Positions 28,822 to 38,264 are shown, counted from the first letter of the stretch. The stretch: DNA of 64,000 nucleotides from Bifidobacterium castoris (GCF_003952025.1 NZ_QXGI01000002.1:416669-480668), one strand, 5' to 3'. The notes: generated by a model not told the origin, from the sequence alone. Translations and numbers: made by a program.

Positions 28822-28963
28822 CGGCATTCCGTGGGCGGGTCCACCCAAATACCGCCGTTTGCGGCTGTGGCGGCGCCCGTTTATAGGTGCGCTCACCTAG
28901 AGAATGCCGTTTCTAACGGAGGCGGTGGCGGCTGTTTGTGGGTGCGGTCACCTGCAGAATGCC
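28822..28963. repeat. Three copies of a ~40-bp dispersed repeat
   Basis: Three copies of one unit lie between the aldo/keto reductase and pncB: inverted at 28822-28857, direct at 28871-28909 and 28927-28963. The consensus is roughly GGCGGYCGTTTGTGGGTG, then NGGTCACCT, then AGAATGCCG. The same unit recurs at 63795-63833 and, cut off, at 63848-63875. Direct copies are about 55 bases apart in both places. Confidence 0.75.
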
Positions 28964-29013
28964 GCCGTACTTACACCCACACTCACCACAACCGCCGCCA
29001 CCGTATCAACCGC

Positions 29014-30342
29014 CTACTGCGGCAGGACGAGCGTCTGCGTCGGGATCACCGGGTCGCCGCGCATCAGCGACTGCGCGGTGATCGGCAGCGCCTTGAGCGC
29101 CTCCTCGTGGTGCGTGCGCGCGTCGACGATCGCGTCGTGGCCGCGCCAGCGGTCGTCGATCCGTCCGTGGTCGACGAAGTCGACGAGCAGATCCTGCCAT
29201 CCCTCCTCGGGCGTGAACGCGTCGAGCTCCTCCTTGCCGCCGGCGATGACGTGCTCGCAGTCGGCGAGCGCGTATTCGTAGGAGCGGAACGCGAGCTTGC
29301 GGCCCGGCACCGTCGCCTTGTTCGTCGACTTCTTCGCGACCGGCACCATCGTGCCGTCGTCGCCTGCGCGTTCGGTGAGCTTGTACACCATCGCGCAGGT
29401 CGGCGCGCCGGAGCCGGTCACGAGCTGCGTGCCGACGCCGTACGAGTCGACCGGCGCCGTCTGCAGCGACGCGATCGCGTACTCGTCGAGGTCGTTCGTC
29501 ACCGTGATCTTCGTGTTGACGGCGCCGAGCGCGTCGAGCTGGTTGCGCACGCGCTGGGCGAGCGCCGCGAGGTCGCCCGAGTCGATGCGCACGCCGCCGA
29601 GTTCGGGGCCGGCGACCTCCACCGCGGTTTTCACGGCCTCCTCGATGTTGTAGGTGTCGACGAGCAGCGTCGTGTTCCTGCCGAGCGCGTCGATCTGCGA
29701 TTCGAAGGCGGCGCGCTCGCTGTCGTGCACGAGCGTGAAGCAGTGCGCGGCCGTGCCGATCGCCGTCAGATCGTAGAGTTTCGCGGCGAGCAGATTCGCG
29801 GTGCCCTGGAAGCCGCCGACGATCGACGCGCGCGCGGCGGCGACGGCCGCCCACTCGTTCGTGCGACGGCCGCCCATGTCCATGCACGGGCGGTTCTTCG
29901 CGGCCGACGTCATGCGCGAGGCGGCCGCGGCGACCGCCGAATCGTAGTTGAGGATCGACAGGATCAGCGTCTCGAGCAATGTGCACTCGCCGAACGAACC
30001 CTCGACCTGCAGGATCGGCGAGTTCGGGAAGTACATCTCGCCTTCGCGGTAGCCGCGGATCGAACCGTGGAACTCGAAACGCTCGAGCCAGTCGACGGTC
30101 TCCTTGTTGACGATGCGCCGGTCGCGCAGGAACCTGAGGTCCTCGTCGGCGAAGTGGAAGTCGGCGAGCGCGTCGAGCAGCCGTCCGGTGCCGGCGACGA
30201 CGCCGTAGCGGCGCCCTTCGGGGAGGTGGCGCGTGAAGACCTCGAACACGCAGTCGCGCGACGCGGTGCCGTCCTGCAGCGTCGCGTCGAGCATCGTGTA
30301 CTCGTACATGTCGGTCATCAGGACCGGGTTGTAGTCGACCAT
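29014..30342 (-). CDS. pncB: Nicotinate phosphoribosyltransferase
   Basis: Converts nicotinate and PRPP to nicotinate mononucleotide for NAD salvage. The 442-residue protein starts VDYNPVLMTDMYEYTMLDA, with later motifs FEFHGSIRGYREGEMYFPN, RRTNEWAAVAAARASIVGGF and IDSGDLAALAQRVR, the quinolinate/nicotinate PRTase barrel that binds PRPP. ATG 30342 is preceded by AAGGAG. A stand-alone gene; NAD salvage would matter in a host lacking de novo synthesis, but nadABC is not visible here. Confidence 0.95.
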   Translation of the reverse strand: MVDYNPVLMTDMYEYTMLDATLQDGTASRDCVFEVFTRHLPEGRRYGVVAGTGRLLDALADFHFADEDLRFLRDRRIVNKETVDWLERFEFHGSIRGYREGEMYFPNSPILQVEGSFGECTLLETLILSILNYDSAVAAAASRMTSAAKNRPCMDMGGRRTNEWAAVAAARASIVGGFQGTANLLAAKLYDLTAIGTAAHCFTLVHDSERAAFESQIDALGRNTTLLVDTYNIEEAVKTAVEVAGPELGGVRIDSGDLAALAQRVRNQLDALGAVNTKITVTNDLDEYAIASLQTAPVDSYGVGTQLVTGSGAPTCAMVYKLTERAGDDGTMVPVAKKSTNKATVPGRKLAFRSYEYALADCEHVIAGGKEELDAFTPEEGWQDLLVDFVDHGRIDDRWRGHDAIVDARTHHEEALKALPITAQSLMRGDPVIPTQTLVLPQ

Positions 30343-30524
30343 GGGAAAAACTCCTTGGATCCTTCAGGATGCCCGCGCGAATGGCGCGAACGGGCGCATG
30401 TTGCGCACCACAGTAGTCGGGCGGTGCGGCAACGGCCGGCGCGCGCCCATATCGTGAGGCGTGTCACGCGCGTTCGCCGTCGTGCGGCTGTCGCCGGGCC
30501 CGGCGCAGCCGGTATGCTGGGGAC

Positions 30525-31163
30525 ATGCGTTTCATTGCGGGAATCTGGCGGCTGGCGATCGCCGCGCTGTGCATCATGGGCACGTCCGAGGCGTGGACGG
30601 TGCCGAACCGTTGGGTGTACTTCACGTTCCAGACCGGCGCGCTCATCGCCTTCGTCATGCTGTGGGCGGGCGCCGCGTCGCTCGTGCACGGCGAGCAGCC
30701 TCCGGCGTGGCTCAAGGGGATGGCGACGACCTACGCCGTCGTCGTCGCGCTCGTCGCGCTCTTCATGCTGCCTCCCGACGACCCGCGCTATGTGCCGCAG
30801 ATCTTCGGCATCATGACGAACACGATGCTGCACCGCATCGTGCCGATCATGGTCGTCGTCGATTTCCTCGTCTTCGACGTCCACCGCCGCTACAAGTCGA
30901 CCTATCCGCTGCTGTGGCTCGTCTACCCGCCGCTCTATCTGGTCTTCGTGCTCGCGCGCGCATGGTGGTGGCCGCAGGGCGTCGGCCCCGGCGCCGGCGG
31001 CAGCCCGTACCCGTACGAGTTCCTCGACCTGCCGGCGATCGGCTGGGCGAACTTCGGCGTCGCATGCCTCAAGATCGTCGCCGCGTTCCTCGTCGTCGGC
31101 GCGCTCGTGTGCATCATCGACCGCGCGATGCCGGCGCGCGCGCTCGCCGGCGGCGGAGCGTGA
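30525..31163 (+). CDS. Pr6Pr-type integral membrane protein
   Basis: A 212-residue protein with six predicted membrane segments. It matches the Pr6Pr family of actinobacterial membrane proteins: VYFTFQTGALIAFVML, MTNTMLHRIVPIMVVVDFLV, YKSTYPLLWLVYPPLYLVF and GSPYPYEFLDLPAIGW. The family has no established function. The ATG at 30525 is the first that begins before the first membrane segment. It precedes rph by 105 bases on the same strand. Confidence 0.8.
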   Translation: MRFIAGIWRLAIAALCIMGTSEAWTVPNRWVYFTFQTGALIAFVMLWAGAASLVHGEQPPAWLKGMATTYAVVVALVALFMLPPDDPRYVPQIFGIMTNTMLHRIVPIMVVVDFLVFDVHRRYKSTYPLLWLVYPPLYLVFVLARAWWWPQGVGPGAGGSPYPYEFLDLPAIGWANFGVACLKIVAAFLVVGALVCIIDRAMPARALAGGGA

Positions 31164-31268
31164 TCGGCGGGAGCGTGAGCGGCTATCATCGGTAACGAAG
31201 CAACAGCAGACACGTCGCCGCGCGCCGCGCGCCGATGGCGGCATCGGCAATCCGAAGGAAGCCACAGC

Positions 31269-32042
31269 ATGGAAATCAAGGACATGATCAGTTCGACAAC
31301 CGTCATCCGCCCCGACGGGCGGCAGAGCGACGAGCTGCGGCCGGTGCGGATCACGCGCGCGTTCACCGACGTCCCGGAAGGCTCGGTGCTCATCGAATGC
31401 GGCAACACGCGCGTCATGTGCACGGCCACGTTCACGCAGGGCGTGCCGCGCTGGCGCAAGGACAGCGGCCTGGGCTGGGTGACGGCCGAGTATTCGATGC
31501 TGCCGCGCGCGACCGCCGAACGCACCGACCGCGAGTCGGTGCGCGGCAAGGTCGGCGGCCGCACGCATGAGATCAGCCGCCTCATCGGCCGCTGCCTGCG
31601 CGGCGTCGTCGACATGAAGGCGCTCGGCGAGAACCAGATCCAGCTCGACTGCGATGTGCTGCAGGCCGACGGCGGCACACGCACCGCATCGATCACCGGC
31701 GCGTACGTGGCGATGGTCGACGCGTTGCGCTGGGCGCAGAGGAACCGCCGCATCCGCAACGCGAAGCGCGTGATCAAGGACAGCGTCTCCGCCGTGTCGG
31801 TCGGCGTCATCGACGGGCGCCCGATGCTCGACCTGCCGTATCTCGAGGACAGCCGCGCGATGACCGACATGAACGTCGCGATGACCGGCTCGGGCGAGTT
31901 CATCGAGATCCAGGGCACCGCCGAGCACCGCCCGTTCTCCCGCGACGAGCTCAACGTGCTGCTCGATCTGGCGACGAAGGGCAACCGTGAGCTGCAGGCC
32001 GCGCAGCGCGCCGCGCTCGAGGAGCTCGAGACCGCCAAGTGA
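31269..32042 (+). CDS. rph: Ribonuclease PH
   Basis: Phosphorolytic 3'-5' exoribonuclease that trims tRNA 3' ends. The 257-residue protein starts with a short leader then [15 protein letters not shown], and has the family motifs [40 protein letters not shown] and [26 protein letters not shown] precedes ATG 31269. It is 68 bases upstream of rdgB, a common pairing. Confidence 0.97.
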   Translation: MEIKDMISSTTVIRPDGRQSDELRPVRITRAFTDVPEGSVLIECGNTRVMCTATFTQGVPRWRKDSGLGWVTAEYSMLPRATAERTDRESVRGKVGGRTHEISRLIGRCLRGVVDMKALGENQIQLDCDVLQADGGTRTASITGAYVAMVDALRWAQRNRRIRNAKRVIKDSVSAVSVGVIDGRPMLDLPYLEDSRAMTDMNVAMTGSGEFIEIQGTAEHRPFSRDELNVLLDLATKGNRELQAAQRAALEELETAK

Positions 32043-32110
32043 GCGCCGGCCTGCGCGGCCGTGGCGAACATCGTGAGACATCGTAAGGCATCATTAGGGA
32101 AAGGAACGCC

Positions 32111-32782
32111 ATGAAGATCGTCGTGGCGACACATAACGAAGGCAAACTTACGGAGATCCGCGCCATCCTCGCCGAACGGCTCGGCGGGCGTGCGGACGGC
32201 ATCGAACTCGTGTCCGCAGGCGCGCTGGGGCTGCCCGATCCGGTGGAGACCGGCGTCACCTTCGAGGCGAACGCGCTGCTCAAGGCGAGGTTCGTGGCGC
32301 TGCGCACCGGGCTGCCGGCGATCGCCGACGATTCGGGCCTGATCGTCGACGTCATGGGCAACGCGCCGGGCATTCTCTCGGCGCGCTGGAGCGGCGAACA
32401 CGGCAACGACGAGGCCAACAACCGGCTGCTGCTCGCGCAGATCGAGGACATTCCGGACGACGACCGCACCGCCCGCTTCCGCTGTGCGGCCGCGCTCGTC
32501 GTGCCGGTGGCCGACCCCGACGCCGCCGACGGCGACGGCCTCGTGGACGCGCGCGAGACCGTCGTGCTCGGCGAGATGGCGGGCACGATCGTGCGCGCGC
32601 CGCATGGCGCGAACGGCTTCGGCTACGACCCGATCTTCATGCCCGACGACCAGCCGGCCGACGCGGTCGCGAGCGGCGAGCTGCTCACGAGCGCGCAGAT
32701 GACGCCGGAGCAGAAGAACGCGATCTCGCACCGCGGCAAGGCGCTGCGCGCGCTCGTGCCGGCGATCGAGGCGCTGCTCTAA
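32111..32782 (+). CDS. rdgB: XTP/dITP diphosphatase (RdgB/HAM1)
   Basis: Hydrolyses dITP and XTP so they are not built into DNA. The 223-residue protein has MKIVVATHNEGKLTEI, TFEANALLKARF, IADDSGLIVDVM, GILSARWSGEHG, GFGYDPIFMPDD and ISHRGKALRAL, which are the family motifs in order. GGAAAGGAA precedes ATG 32111. Likely operon with rph. A small acidic insert follows VPVADPDAADGDGL. Confidence 0.97.
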   Translation: MKIVVATHNEGKLTEIRAILAERLGGRADGIELVSAGALGLPDPVETGVTFEANALLKARFVALRTGLPAIADDSGLIVDVMGNAPGILSARWSGEHGNDEANNRLLLAQIEDIPDDDRTARFRCAAALVVPVADPDAADGDGLVDARETVVLGEMAGTIVRAPHGANGFGYDPIFMPDDQPADAVASGELLTSAQMTPEQKNAISHRGKALRALVPAIEALL

Positions 32783-32790
32783 GCGTCCGT

Positions 32791-32824
32791 GCGGGGCGTG
32801 CGCGGTCCGCGCACGACGCCCCGC
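32791..32824 (+). terminator. Hairpin after rdgB
   Basis: Nested arms (outer 8 bp GCGGGGCG/CGCCCCGC, inner TGCGCG/CGCGCA, positions 32791-32824) lie eight bases past the rdgB stop. No T-run follows, so termination may be weak. Confidence 0.5.
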
Positions 32825-32963
32825 CGGGCATGTATGGCCGCCGGATCGTCCGTCGGCGCCGTGCATTCATTTGATTTGTTCGTTCTTTGTTCGTTGTTCG
32901 TTCACGGATGCGGCGCGCCGCATCCCGGCGCCCCGGATGCGCCGATGAGTGGAGGTTTTTGTG

Positions 32964-34229
32964 ATGCGGCAGTTCGAGTTCGCCGATCTGACCCGTGACG
33001 AGTTCGCCGGTTTCGCGGCGCACGCCCGGCACGGCAATTTCCAGCAGACCGTGATGATGGCCGATCTGCGGGTCGCCCAAGGCCAGACGATCGACTACGT
33101 CGGCGTTCGCGAGGACGGCACGCTCGTCGCGGCCGCGCTCGTCGCCACGCACGGCTCGGGCCCCACCGCCTTCAGCACGATCGCCGACGGACCGCTGTGC
33201 GACCTCGACGACCGCGAGCTCACCGTCTTCCTCCTCGATCGCATCGCCGCGATGGCGAAACGCCGCCGCCACGCCGTGCATCTCGACATCACGCCCGAAC
33301 AGCCGTACCAACTGCACGACGCGCAGGGCGAGGCGCTGCCCGGGCTGCAGGGCGCACCCGACACGGCGATGATGGAGAACCTCGAGGCGGCCGGCATGAC
33401 GCACGGCGGCTTCACACGCGGCTACACGGCGGTGCCGCGCTGGCGCTTCCTCAAGGACCTCGACGGCGTCGACGACGGCGCGGCGCTGCTCAAGACCTTC
33501 AGCAAACGCACGCAGTGGAGCGTCAAGCGCGCGCAGTCGATGGGCGTCGAAGTGCGCCGCGTCGGCCCCGACGAACTCGGCGTCTTCGCGTCGATCGAAC
33601 AGCAGACGGCGGAACGCCGCCATTTCGAATACCGCGGCGAACAGTACTTCCGCCGATTCGCCGAGGCCTTCGGCGACGACGTGCACTTCCTCGTCGCGCG
33701 GATCGACACGCAGGCCCACCACGACGCGATGCGGCGCAAACGCGACGACCTGCAGCGGCTCGTCGACGACCTCGACGCCAAGCTCGCGCAGCGCGAGACG
33801 ACGAAGCTGCGTCGGCGCCACAACGAGGAGTCGAACAACCTCGCCGCGGCCACGAAACGCTACGAGGAGGCGGTCGCATTGCTCGAACGCGGCGCGTACA
33901 TCCCGGTGGCCGCGTCGATGTTCGTGACGGTGCCGCAGGAGACCGTCTACCTGTTCTCCGGAAGCGTCGAGGAGTACAAGCCGTTCTACGCGAGCGCATT
34001 GATCCAGTACGAGGCGATGCTGCACCTGTGCGTCGAACGCGGCGTGACGCGCTACAACTTCTATGGCATCGACGGCGTCTTCGCCGATCCGGACAGCGAA
34101 GGCCGCGGCGTGCTCGAGTTCAAGCAGGGCTTCGACGGCTACGTCGAGGAGCTGCCCGGCGAATTCATGCGTGTGCTGCGGCCGAATATGTACAAACTCG
34201 AACAGTTTGTCCATAAACTGCGCGGCTGA
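32964..34229 (+). CDS. FemABX peptidoglycan interpeptide bridge transferase 1
   Basis: A 421-residue FemABX protein. Such enzymes use aminoacyl-tRNA to add residues to the stem peptide of lipid II and so build the interpeptide bridge. The two GNAT-like domains are recognisable (GNFQQTVMMADLR, KTFSKRTQWSVKRAQSMGV, YLFSGSVEEYKPFYASALI, RYNFYGIDGVFADPDSEG). They are split by a helical arm at about 255-300 (DDLQRLVDDLDAKLAQRETT), the coiled coil of FemA/FemX. ATG 32964 has GGAGG eight bases upstream. A paralogue follows 42 bases later. Confidence 0.92.
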   Translation: MRQFEFADLTRDEFAGFAAHARHGNFQQTVMMADLRVAQGQTIDYVGVREDGTLVAAALVATHGSGPTAFSTIADGPLCDLDDRELTVFLLDRIAAMAKRRRHAVHLDITPEQPYQLHDAQGEALPGLQGAPDTAMMENLEAAGMTHGGFTRGYTAVPRWRFLKDLDGVDDGAALLKTFSKRTQWSVKRAQSMGVEVRRVGPDELGVFASIEQQTAERRHFEYRGEQYFRRFAEAFGDDVHFLVARIDTQAHHDAMRRKRDDLQRLVDDLDAKLAQRETTKLRRRHNEESNNLAAATKRYEEAVALLERGAYIPVAASMFVTVPQETVYLFSGSVEEYKPFYASALIQYEAMLHLCVERGVTRYNFYGIDGVFADPDSEGRGVLEFKQGFDGYVEELPGEFMRVLRPNMYKLEQFVHKLRG

Positions 34230-34271
34230 GCCGCCGTCCGCGCCATGCGGGGTCGATACACTGATGGCCTT

Positions 34272-35570
34272 ATGACTGCGAACGATACCGATGGCGCCGC
34301 CGGCACGGCCGCGCGGCGCCGATGGAAGGCGGTGCTGCTGACCGCCGAACAACTCGATGAACTCAGCGCCCGCGACCCGCTCGGCAACTTCCAGCAGGGC
34401 TCGCGGATGGCGGCGCTCGCGGCCCGGCACGGCTCCGTGTGCTCGAACGTGGGGCTCACGGACGCCGACGGCCATGTGGTCGCCGGCGCGATGATCGCTT
34501 ACACGCCGAGCCGTTTCGGCATGTCCGGCTCGATCTGGCTCGGTCCGATCTGCGATCCCGATGACACGCCGATGCTGTCCGCCTTGAGCGATGCGATTCG
34601 TGCGGACGCGAAACGGCATCATGCGATCGAGGTGGCGGCGTGGCCGAATCTGGTCTACCGGCTGCACGCCTCGGACGGCACGCCGACCGAGGAACCCCAC
34701 GACGGGTATCTGCGCGCCTTCGAGGGTCTCGGATGGAGCCATCAGCCCCTCACATGCGGCTATGACAGCGTCATCAACCGCTGGGTGTACGTCAAGGACC
34801 TCACTGCCTACGGCACGGCCGACGCGCTGCTCAAGTCGTATGCGAAACGCACGCAGTGGAGCATCGAACGCGCGCGGTCGATGGGCGTCGTCGTCCGCGA
34901 GGTCGGCGTCGGCGAACTGCGCGTCTTCGCCGACATCGAGCGGCAGACGGCGCAGCGGCGCCACTTCGCCTACCGCGGCGAACAGTATTTCCGTGATTTC
35001 GCGGCCGCGTTCGGCGACCGGGCGCATTTCCTCATCGCCTACATCGACACGGCCGCCTACGAGGCGTCGATGCGGCGCAAGGCGCAGAGGCTCGAGGAGC
35101 TCGTCGCCGGCCTCGAAGCGAAGCTCGCGCAGCGCGAGACGACGAAGCTGCGCCGGCGCCACAACGAGGAATCAAGCAACCTCAAGGCGGCGCGCAAACG
35201 CCTCGACGCCGCCCGCGGACTCACGGCGCGCGGCGCGATGCTGCCGGCCGCCTGCTCGCTGTTCGTGACGCATCCGAACGAGACCGTCTACCTGTACTCG
35301 GGCAGCGTCGAGGAATACAAGCCGTTCTACGCGAGCGCGCTGATCCAGCACGAGGCGATGGTCACGCTGTGCCTCGACAAGGGCATCACGCGCTACAACT
35401 TCTACGGCATCGACGGCGTCTTCGACGATCCGGACAGCGAAGGGCACGGCGTGCTCGAGTTCAAACAAGGCTTCAACGGCCATGTGGAGGAACTCGTCGG
35501 CGAGTTCACGCTGCCGGTGGGCCGCGCGCGCCTGGCGCTCAGGAACACGCTGAAGAGGGTCCTCGGCTAG
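34272..35570 (+). CDS. FemABX peptidoglycan interpeptide bridge transferase 2
   Basis: A 432-residue paralogue of the preceding gene, with the same order of motifs: LGNFQQGSRMAALA, KSYAKRTQWSIERARSMGV, RRHFAYRGEQYF, the coiled-coil arm containing KLAQRETTKLRRRHNEES, and KPFYASALIQHEAM then RYNFYGIDGVFDDPDSEG. The arm segment KLAQRETTKLRRRHNEES is identical in both proteins. The two most likely add successive residues of the cross-bridge. Start ATG 34272; no clear ribosome binding site, suggesting coupling to the first gene. Its stop overlaps the stop of the convergent AEC gene (CTAG). Confidence 0.92.
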   Translation: MTANDTDGAAGTAARRRWKAVLLTAEQLDELSARDPLGNFQQGSRMAALAARHGSVCSNVGLTDADGHVVAGAMIAYTPSRFGMSGSIWLGPICDPDDTPMLSALSDAIRADAKRHHAIEVAAWPNLVYRLHASDGTPTEEPHDGYLRAFEGLGWSHQPLTCGYDSVINRWVYVKDLTAYGTADALLKSYAKRTQWSIERARSMGVVVREVGVGELRVFADIERQTAQRRHFAYRGEQYFRDFAAAFGDRAHFLIAYIDTAAYEASMRRKAQRLEELVAGLEAKLAQRETTKLRRRHNEESSNLKAARKRLDAARGLTARGAMLPAACSLFVTHPNETVYLYSGSVEEYKPFYASALIQHEAMVTLCLDKGITRYNFYGIDGVFDDPDSEGHGVLEFKQGFNGHVEELVGEFTLPVGRARLALRNTLKRVLG

Positions 35571-36577
35571 ATCAGCCCGGCGGCGATAAGCATATGCGCG
35601 CCGGTCATCAGCAGGATGCTGAGCGCGGCGGTCACGGCGAGCGAGAAACCGGCGAGCTTCGCGTTGCCGAGCACCTCGTCGGTGAACAACGTCGAGAAGA
35701 CGGCGATCGGCGCCAGACAGCACATCATCGTCGCCTCGCGGATCATCGGGCCGAAGGGCAGCAGGAGCCATGCGGCGAGCGCGAACAGGATCCCGAAGGG
35801 CAGCCGCCAGGCGATGACGCGCAGCACGGCGAGGACGTCGCGGCGTCCGGAGGGCACGTCCATCAGCATGCCGACCATCAGCATCGCGACGAAGGCGTTC
35901 GCGTTCGCCAGCGGCGCGAACAGGTCGGCGAACCAGACGGGCAGCGCCACGCCGGTCGCCGTCAGCGCGATCATGACGACGTAGACGTCGAAGGGCACCG
36001 ATCCGAAGAAGCCCTTGAGGACCGTGCGGCGCAGCGCGCGGCGTGCGAGCCGCCTCGCGTCCGGGTCGGTCGGCTTTTCGTACGGCAGCGTCGGCGCGTC
36101 GCCGGCGCCCTGTTCGGCGAGCGTGCGCCCGGGGCGGATGTGCAGCAGCGTCTGCGTCATCACGTTCGTGCCCGCGGCCACCATGATGCAGTTGCCGATG
36201 TCGAACATCGCTGCCGGCACGACGGCGCCGGAGCCGAGGAAGGTCTGCACGACCGGGAAGCAGAAGCATCCGATGTTCAGTCCGGACGCGTTGAGCATCA
36301 GGAACGCGCGGCTCGCAATCGGGCGCCGCGACGTCGCCAGGTAGATGACGACGACCGGGACCAGCGCGACGACGAAGCCGTAGGCGGACAGCCACAGCAG
36401 CGACAGGTCGTGCGGGTTCTTCGCGAACGAGTGGACGATCGCGCCGGGAAGGACGAGGTCGAACAGCACGACCTGGATGATGCGGTAGTCGCGCTGGCCG
36501 AACAGGCCGCCGCGCTTGAACAGATAGCCGATGACGATGATGCCCAGCAAGGCGATGGGCTGGAGCAGCGTGAGCAT
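35567..36577 (-). CDS. AEC-family (auxin efflux carrier) transporter 1
   Basis: A 336-residue membrane protein with about ten membrane segments in the two-bundle AEC layout. Motifs are PIALLGIIVIGYLFKRGGLF at the N-terminus and LNASGLNIGCFCFPVVQTFL, the N-x-G-x-x family signature in TM4. Bacterial AEC proteins carry organic acids such as malate or malonate, or peptides and auxin-like molecules; the substrate here is unknown. Start ATG 36577 because the first membrane segment begins there. Shares a stop overlap with femABX 2. Confidence 0.85.
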   Translation of the reverse strand: MLTLLQPIALLGIIVIGYLFKRGGLFGQRDYRIIQVVLFDLVLPGAIVHSFAKNPHDLSLLWLSAYGFVVALVPVVVIYLATSRRPIASRAFLMLNASGLNIGCFCFPVVQTFLGSGAVVPAAMFDIGNCIMVAAGTNVMTQTLLHIRPGRTLAEQGAGDAPTLPYEKPTDPDARRLARRALRRTVLKGFFGSVPFDVYVVMIALTATGVALPVWFADLFAPLANANAFVAMLMVGMLMDVPSGRRDVLAVLRVIAWRLPFGILFALAAWLLLPFGPMIREATMMCCLAPIAVFSTLFTDEVLGNAKLAGFSLAVTAALSILLMTGAHMLIAAGLI

Positions 36578-36634
36578 GGTGCCTCGGTCGGGACGTGCGG
36601 ATGGTTCCGCGAAAGGGACGATGGGTGGTTCGCG

Positions 36635-36716
36635 TGCGCGAGATGGGACTCGAACCCACACGACCGAAGTCACAGGAACCTAAATCCTGCGCGGCTACCA
36701 ATTACGCCACTCGCGC
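36635..36716 (-). tRNA. tRNA-Leu (UAG)
   Basis: Minus-strand sequence from 36716 to 36635 folds into a class II tRNA with a variable arm. The anticodon stem is CAGGA/TCCTG with loop TTTAGGT; anticodon UAG is at 36690-36692 and reads CUN. The T-arm has GGTTCGAGTCC. Acceptor stem GCGCGAG pairs with CTCGCGC; discriminator A. CCA is not encoded. Confidence 0.95.
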
Positions 36717-36767
36717 GTCACTGCACCGTTTCGCTTCCCGGAGCCGCGCGGCGCACGCCGACGGCCG

Positions 36768-36800
36768 GAAAACAAAAACCCTAGGCTTGTGAGCCTAGGG
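36768..36800 (-). terminator. Terminator after tRNA-Thr
   Basis: A 9-bp stem (36779-36787 with 36792-36800, loop TGTG on the plus strand) is followed on the minus strand by TTTTTGTTTT. It separates tRNA-Thr from tRNA-Leu, so each is transcribed on its own. Confidence 0.9.
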
Positions 36801-36803
36801 CAG

Positions 36804-36879
36804 TGGAGCCACTTGACAGAATCGAACTGTCGACCTGCTCATTACGAGTGAGCCGCTCTACCGACTGAGCTAAAGTGGC
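36804..36879 (-). tRNA. tRNA-Thr (CGU)
   Basis: A 76-base class I tRNA on the minus strand. The acceptor GCCACTT pairs with AAGTGGC; the D-arm has TAGCTCAGTCGGTAGAG; the anticodon stem is GCTCA/TGAGC with loop CTCGTAA, giving anticodon CGU (Thr, codon ACG). The T-loop is TTCGATT. The 3' CCA is encoded. Confidence 0.96.
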
Positions 36880-37052
36880 GTGCTTAGTGCACAAGATGGT
36901 GAGTGTAGTCGATGTCCTGCGATTGCGCAATTCGTGTGTGTCGGGCGTGTCGCGACGGTCGTGTTCGCCGGCGCCGCGCCCGGTGCGACAGGGCGCGCGA
37001 GGCGAGGCGGCGCAAGGGGAGAGGCGCCGCGCGCTTGTGTAAGATGAACGGC

Positions 37053-38264
37053 ATGAGTAACGGATTCGACGATTTCTACGCCATCATCCCCGCGGGCGGC
37101 ACCGGCACGAGGCTGTGGCCGCTGAGCCGTGAAGGCAGGCCGAAGTTCCTCTTCGACATGCTCGGCCAGGGGCGCACGCTCATCCAGACGACATTCGACC
37201 GGCTCGCCGCGATCTGCGGCATCGACCATGTGTGCGTGAGCACCGGCGAGCGCCACGTCGCCGCCGTGCGCGAACAGCTGCCGGAACTCAGCGCCGAGCA
37301 TATCTTCGCCGAGCCGTCGCCGCGCGACTCGACGGCGGCGATCGCGCTCGCGACGGCCGTGCTGATGCGTCGCCACGGCGACGACATCATCGTTGGATCC
37401 TTCGCCGCCGACCACGTCATCCGCGGCAGGCTCGCGTTCATCGAGGCGGTGCGCCAGGCCGTGCAGACCGCGCGGGCCGGCTACGTCACGACGATCGGCA
37501 TCGCCGCGTCCCGCCCGTCGACGGCCTTCGGCTACATCCACGAAGGCGGCTCGCTCGCCGCGCGGATCCCGGACGCGCCGGATGCGACGCTCGTCGAGCG
37601 CTTCGTCGAGAAGCCGAACGCCGTCACCGCGCAGGCGTACCTGTCGACCGGCGAATACCGTTGGAACGCCGGCATGTTCGTCATGCGCGCGAGCGTGCTG
37701 ATGGACCATCTGCACAAGGAGAAGCCAAGGCTCGCGCGCGCGATCGACGCGATCGCCGACGCGATCGTCGACGACGACCACGCCTACGCGGCGGCCGTCG
37801 AGACGGCGCGCGCGAACGGCGAGAACCCGCGCGAAAGCGTGCACCGCGAGGACTTCCACTCGCACCGCGACGCGGCGATGGCGCAGCACTGGCCGTCGCT
37901 TGAGAAGATCGCCTTCGACTACGCCGTCGCCGAGCCGCTCTCCGTCGAGGGCGGCGTCGCGATGATCCCGGGCGACTTCGGATGGGACGACGTCGGCGAC
38001 TTCAACTCGGTCGCCGCGCTGCTGCCGAGCGTCGACGAACGCAACAACAAGGTGCTCGGTTCGCTCGACGACGTCGCGACGCTCGACTCGGCCGGCGACG
38101 TCATCGTCACCGGCGGCGAGCGCACGATCGCGCTGCTCGGCGTCAACGACATGGTCGTCGTCGACACCCCCGACGCGCTGCTCGTCGCGCCGCGCGCCCG
38201 CAGCCAGGAGGTCAAGGCGATGGTCAAGCATCTGGCGGAGTCGGGCGCCGACGAGCTGCTGTAG
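37053..38264 (+). CDS. manC: Mannose-1-phosphate guanylyltransferase
   Basis: Makes GDP-mannose from mannose-1-phosphate and GTP for glycolipids and cell-surface glycans. The 403-residue protein has the nucleotidyltransferase signature IIPAGGTGTRLWPLSREGRP (KF), AEPSPRDSTAAIALA, FVEKP and the WNAGMF motif. It ends with the short left-handed helix region (VVVDTPDALLV). It lacks the phosphomannose isomerase half found in some fused enzymes. Start ATG 37053 (MSNGFDDF); ATG 37044 is three codons upstream. It stands alone after the tRNA pair. Confidence 0.94.
   Translation: MSNGFDDFYAIIPAGGTGTRLWPLSREGRPKFLFDMLGQGRTLIQTTFDRLAAICGIDHVCVSTGERHVAAVREQLPELSAEHIFAEPSPRDSTAAIALATAVLMRRHGDDIIVGSFAADHVIRGRLAFIEAVRQAVQTARAGYVTTIGIAASRPSTAFGYIHEGGSLAARIPDAPDATLVERFVEKPNAVTAQAYLSTGEYRWNAGMFVMRASVLMDHLHKEKPRLARAIDAIADAIVDDDHAYAAAVETARANGENPRESVHREDFHSHRDAAMAQHWPSLEKIAFDYAVAEPLSVEGGVAMIPGDFGWDDVGDFNSVAALLPSVDERNNKVLGSLDDVATLDSAGDVIVTGGERTIALLGVNDMVVVDTPDALLVAPRARSQEVKAMVKHLAESGADELL

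Noticed and set aside
35567-35570. Four-base overlap of stop codons (CTAG) between femABX 2 and the AEC gene
   Set aside because: Convergent genes sharing stop bases are common in compact genomes and need no special explanation.
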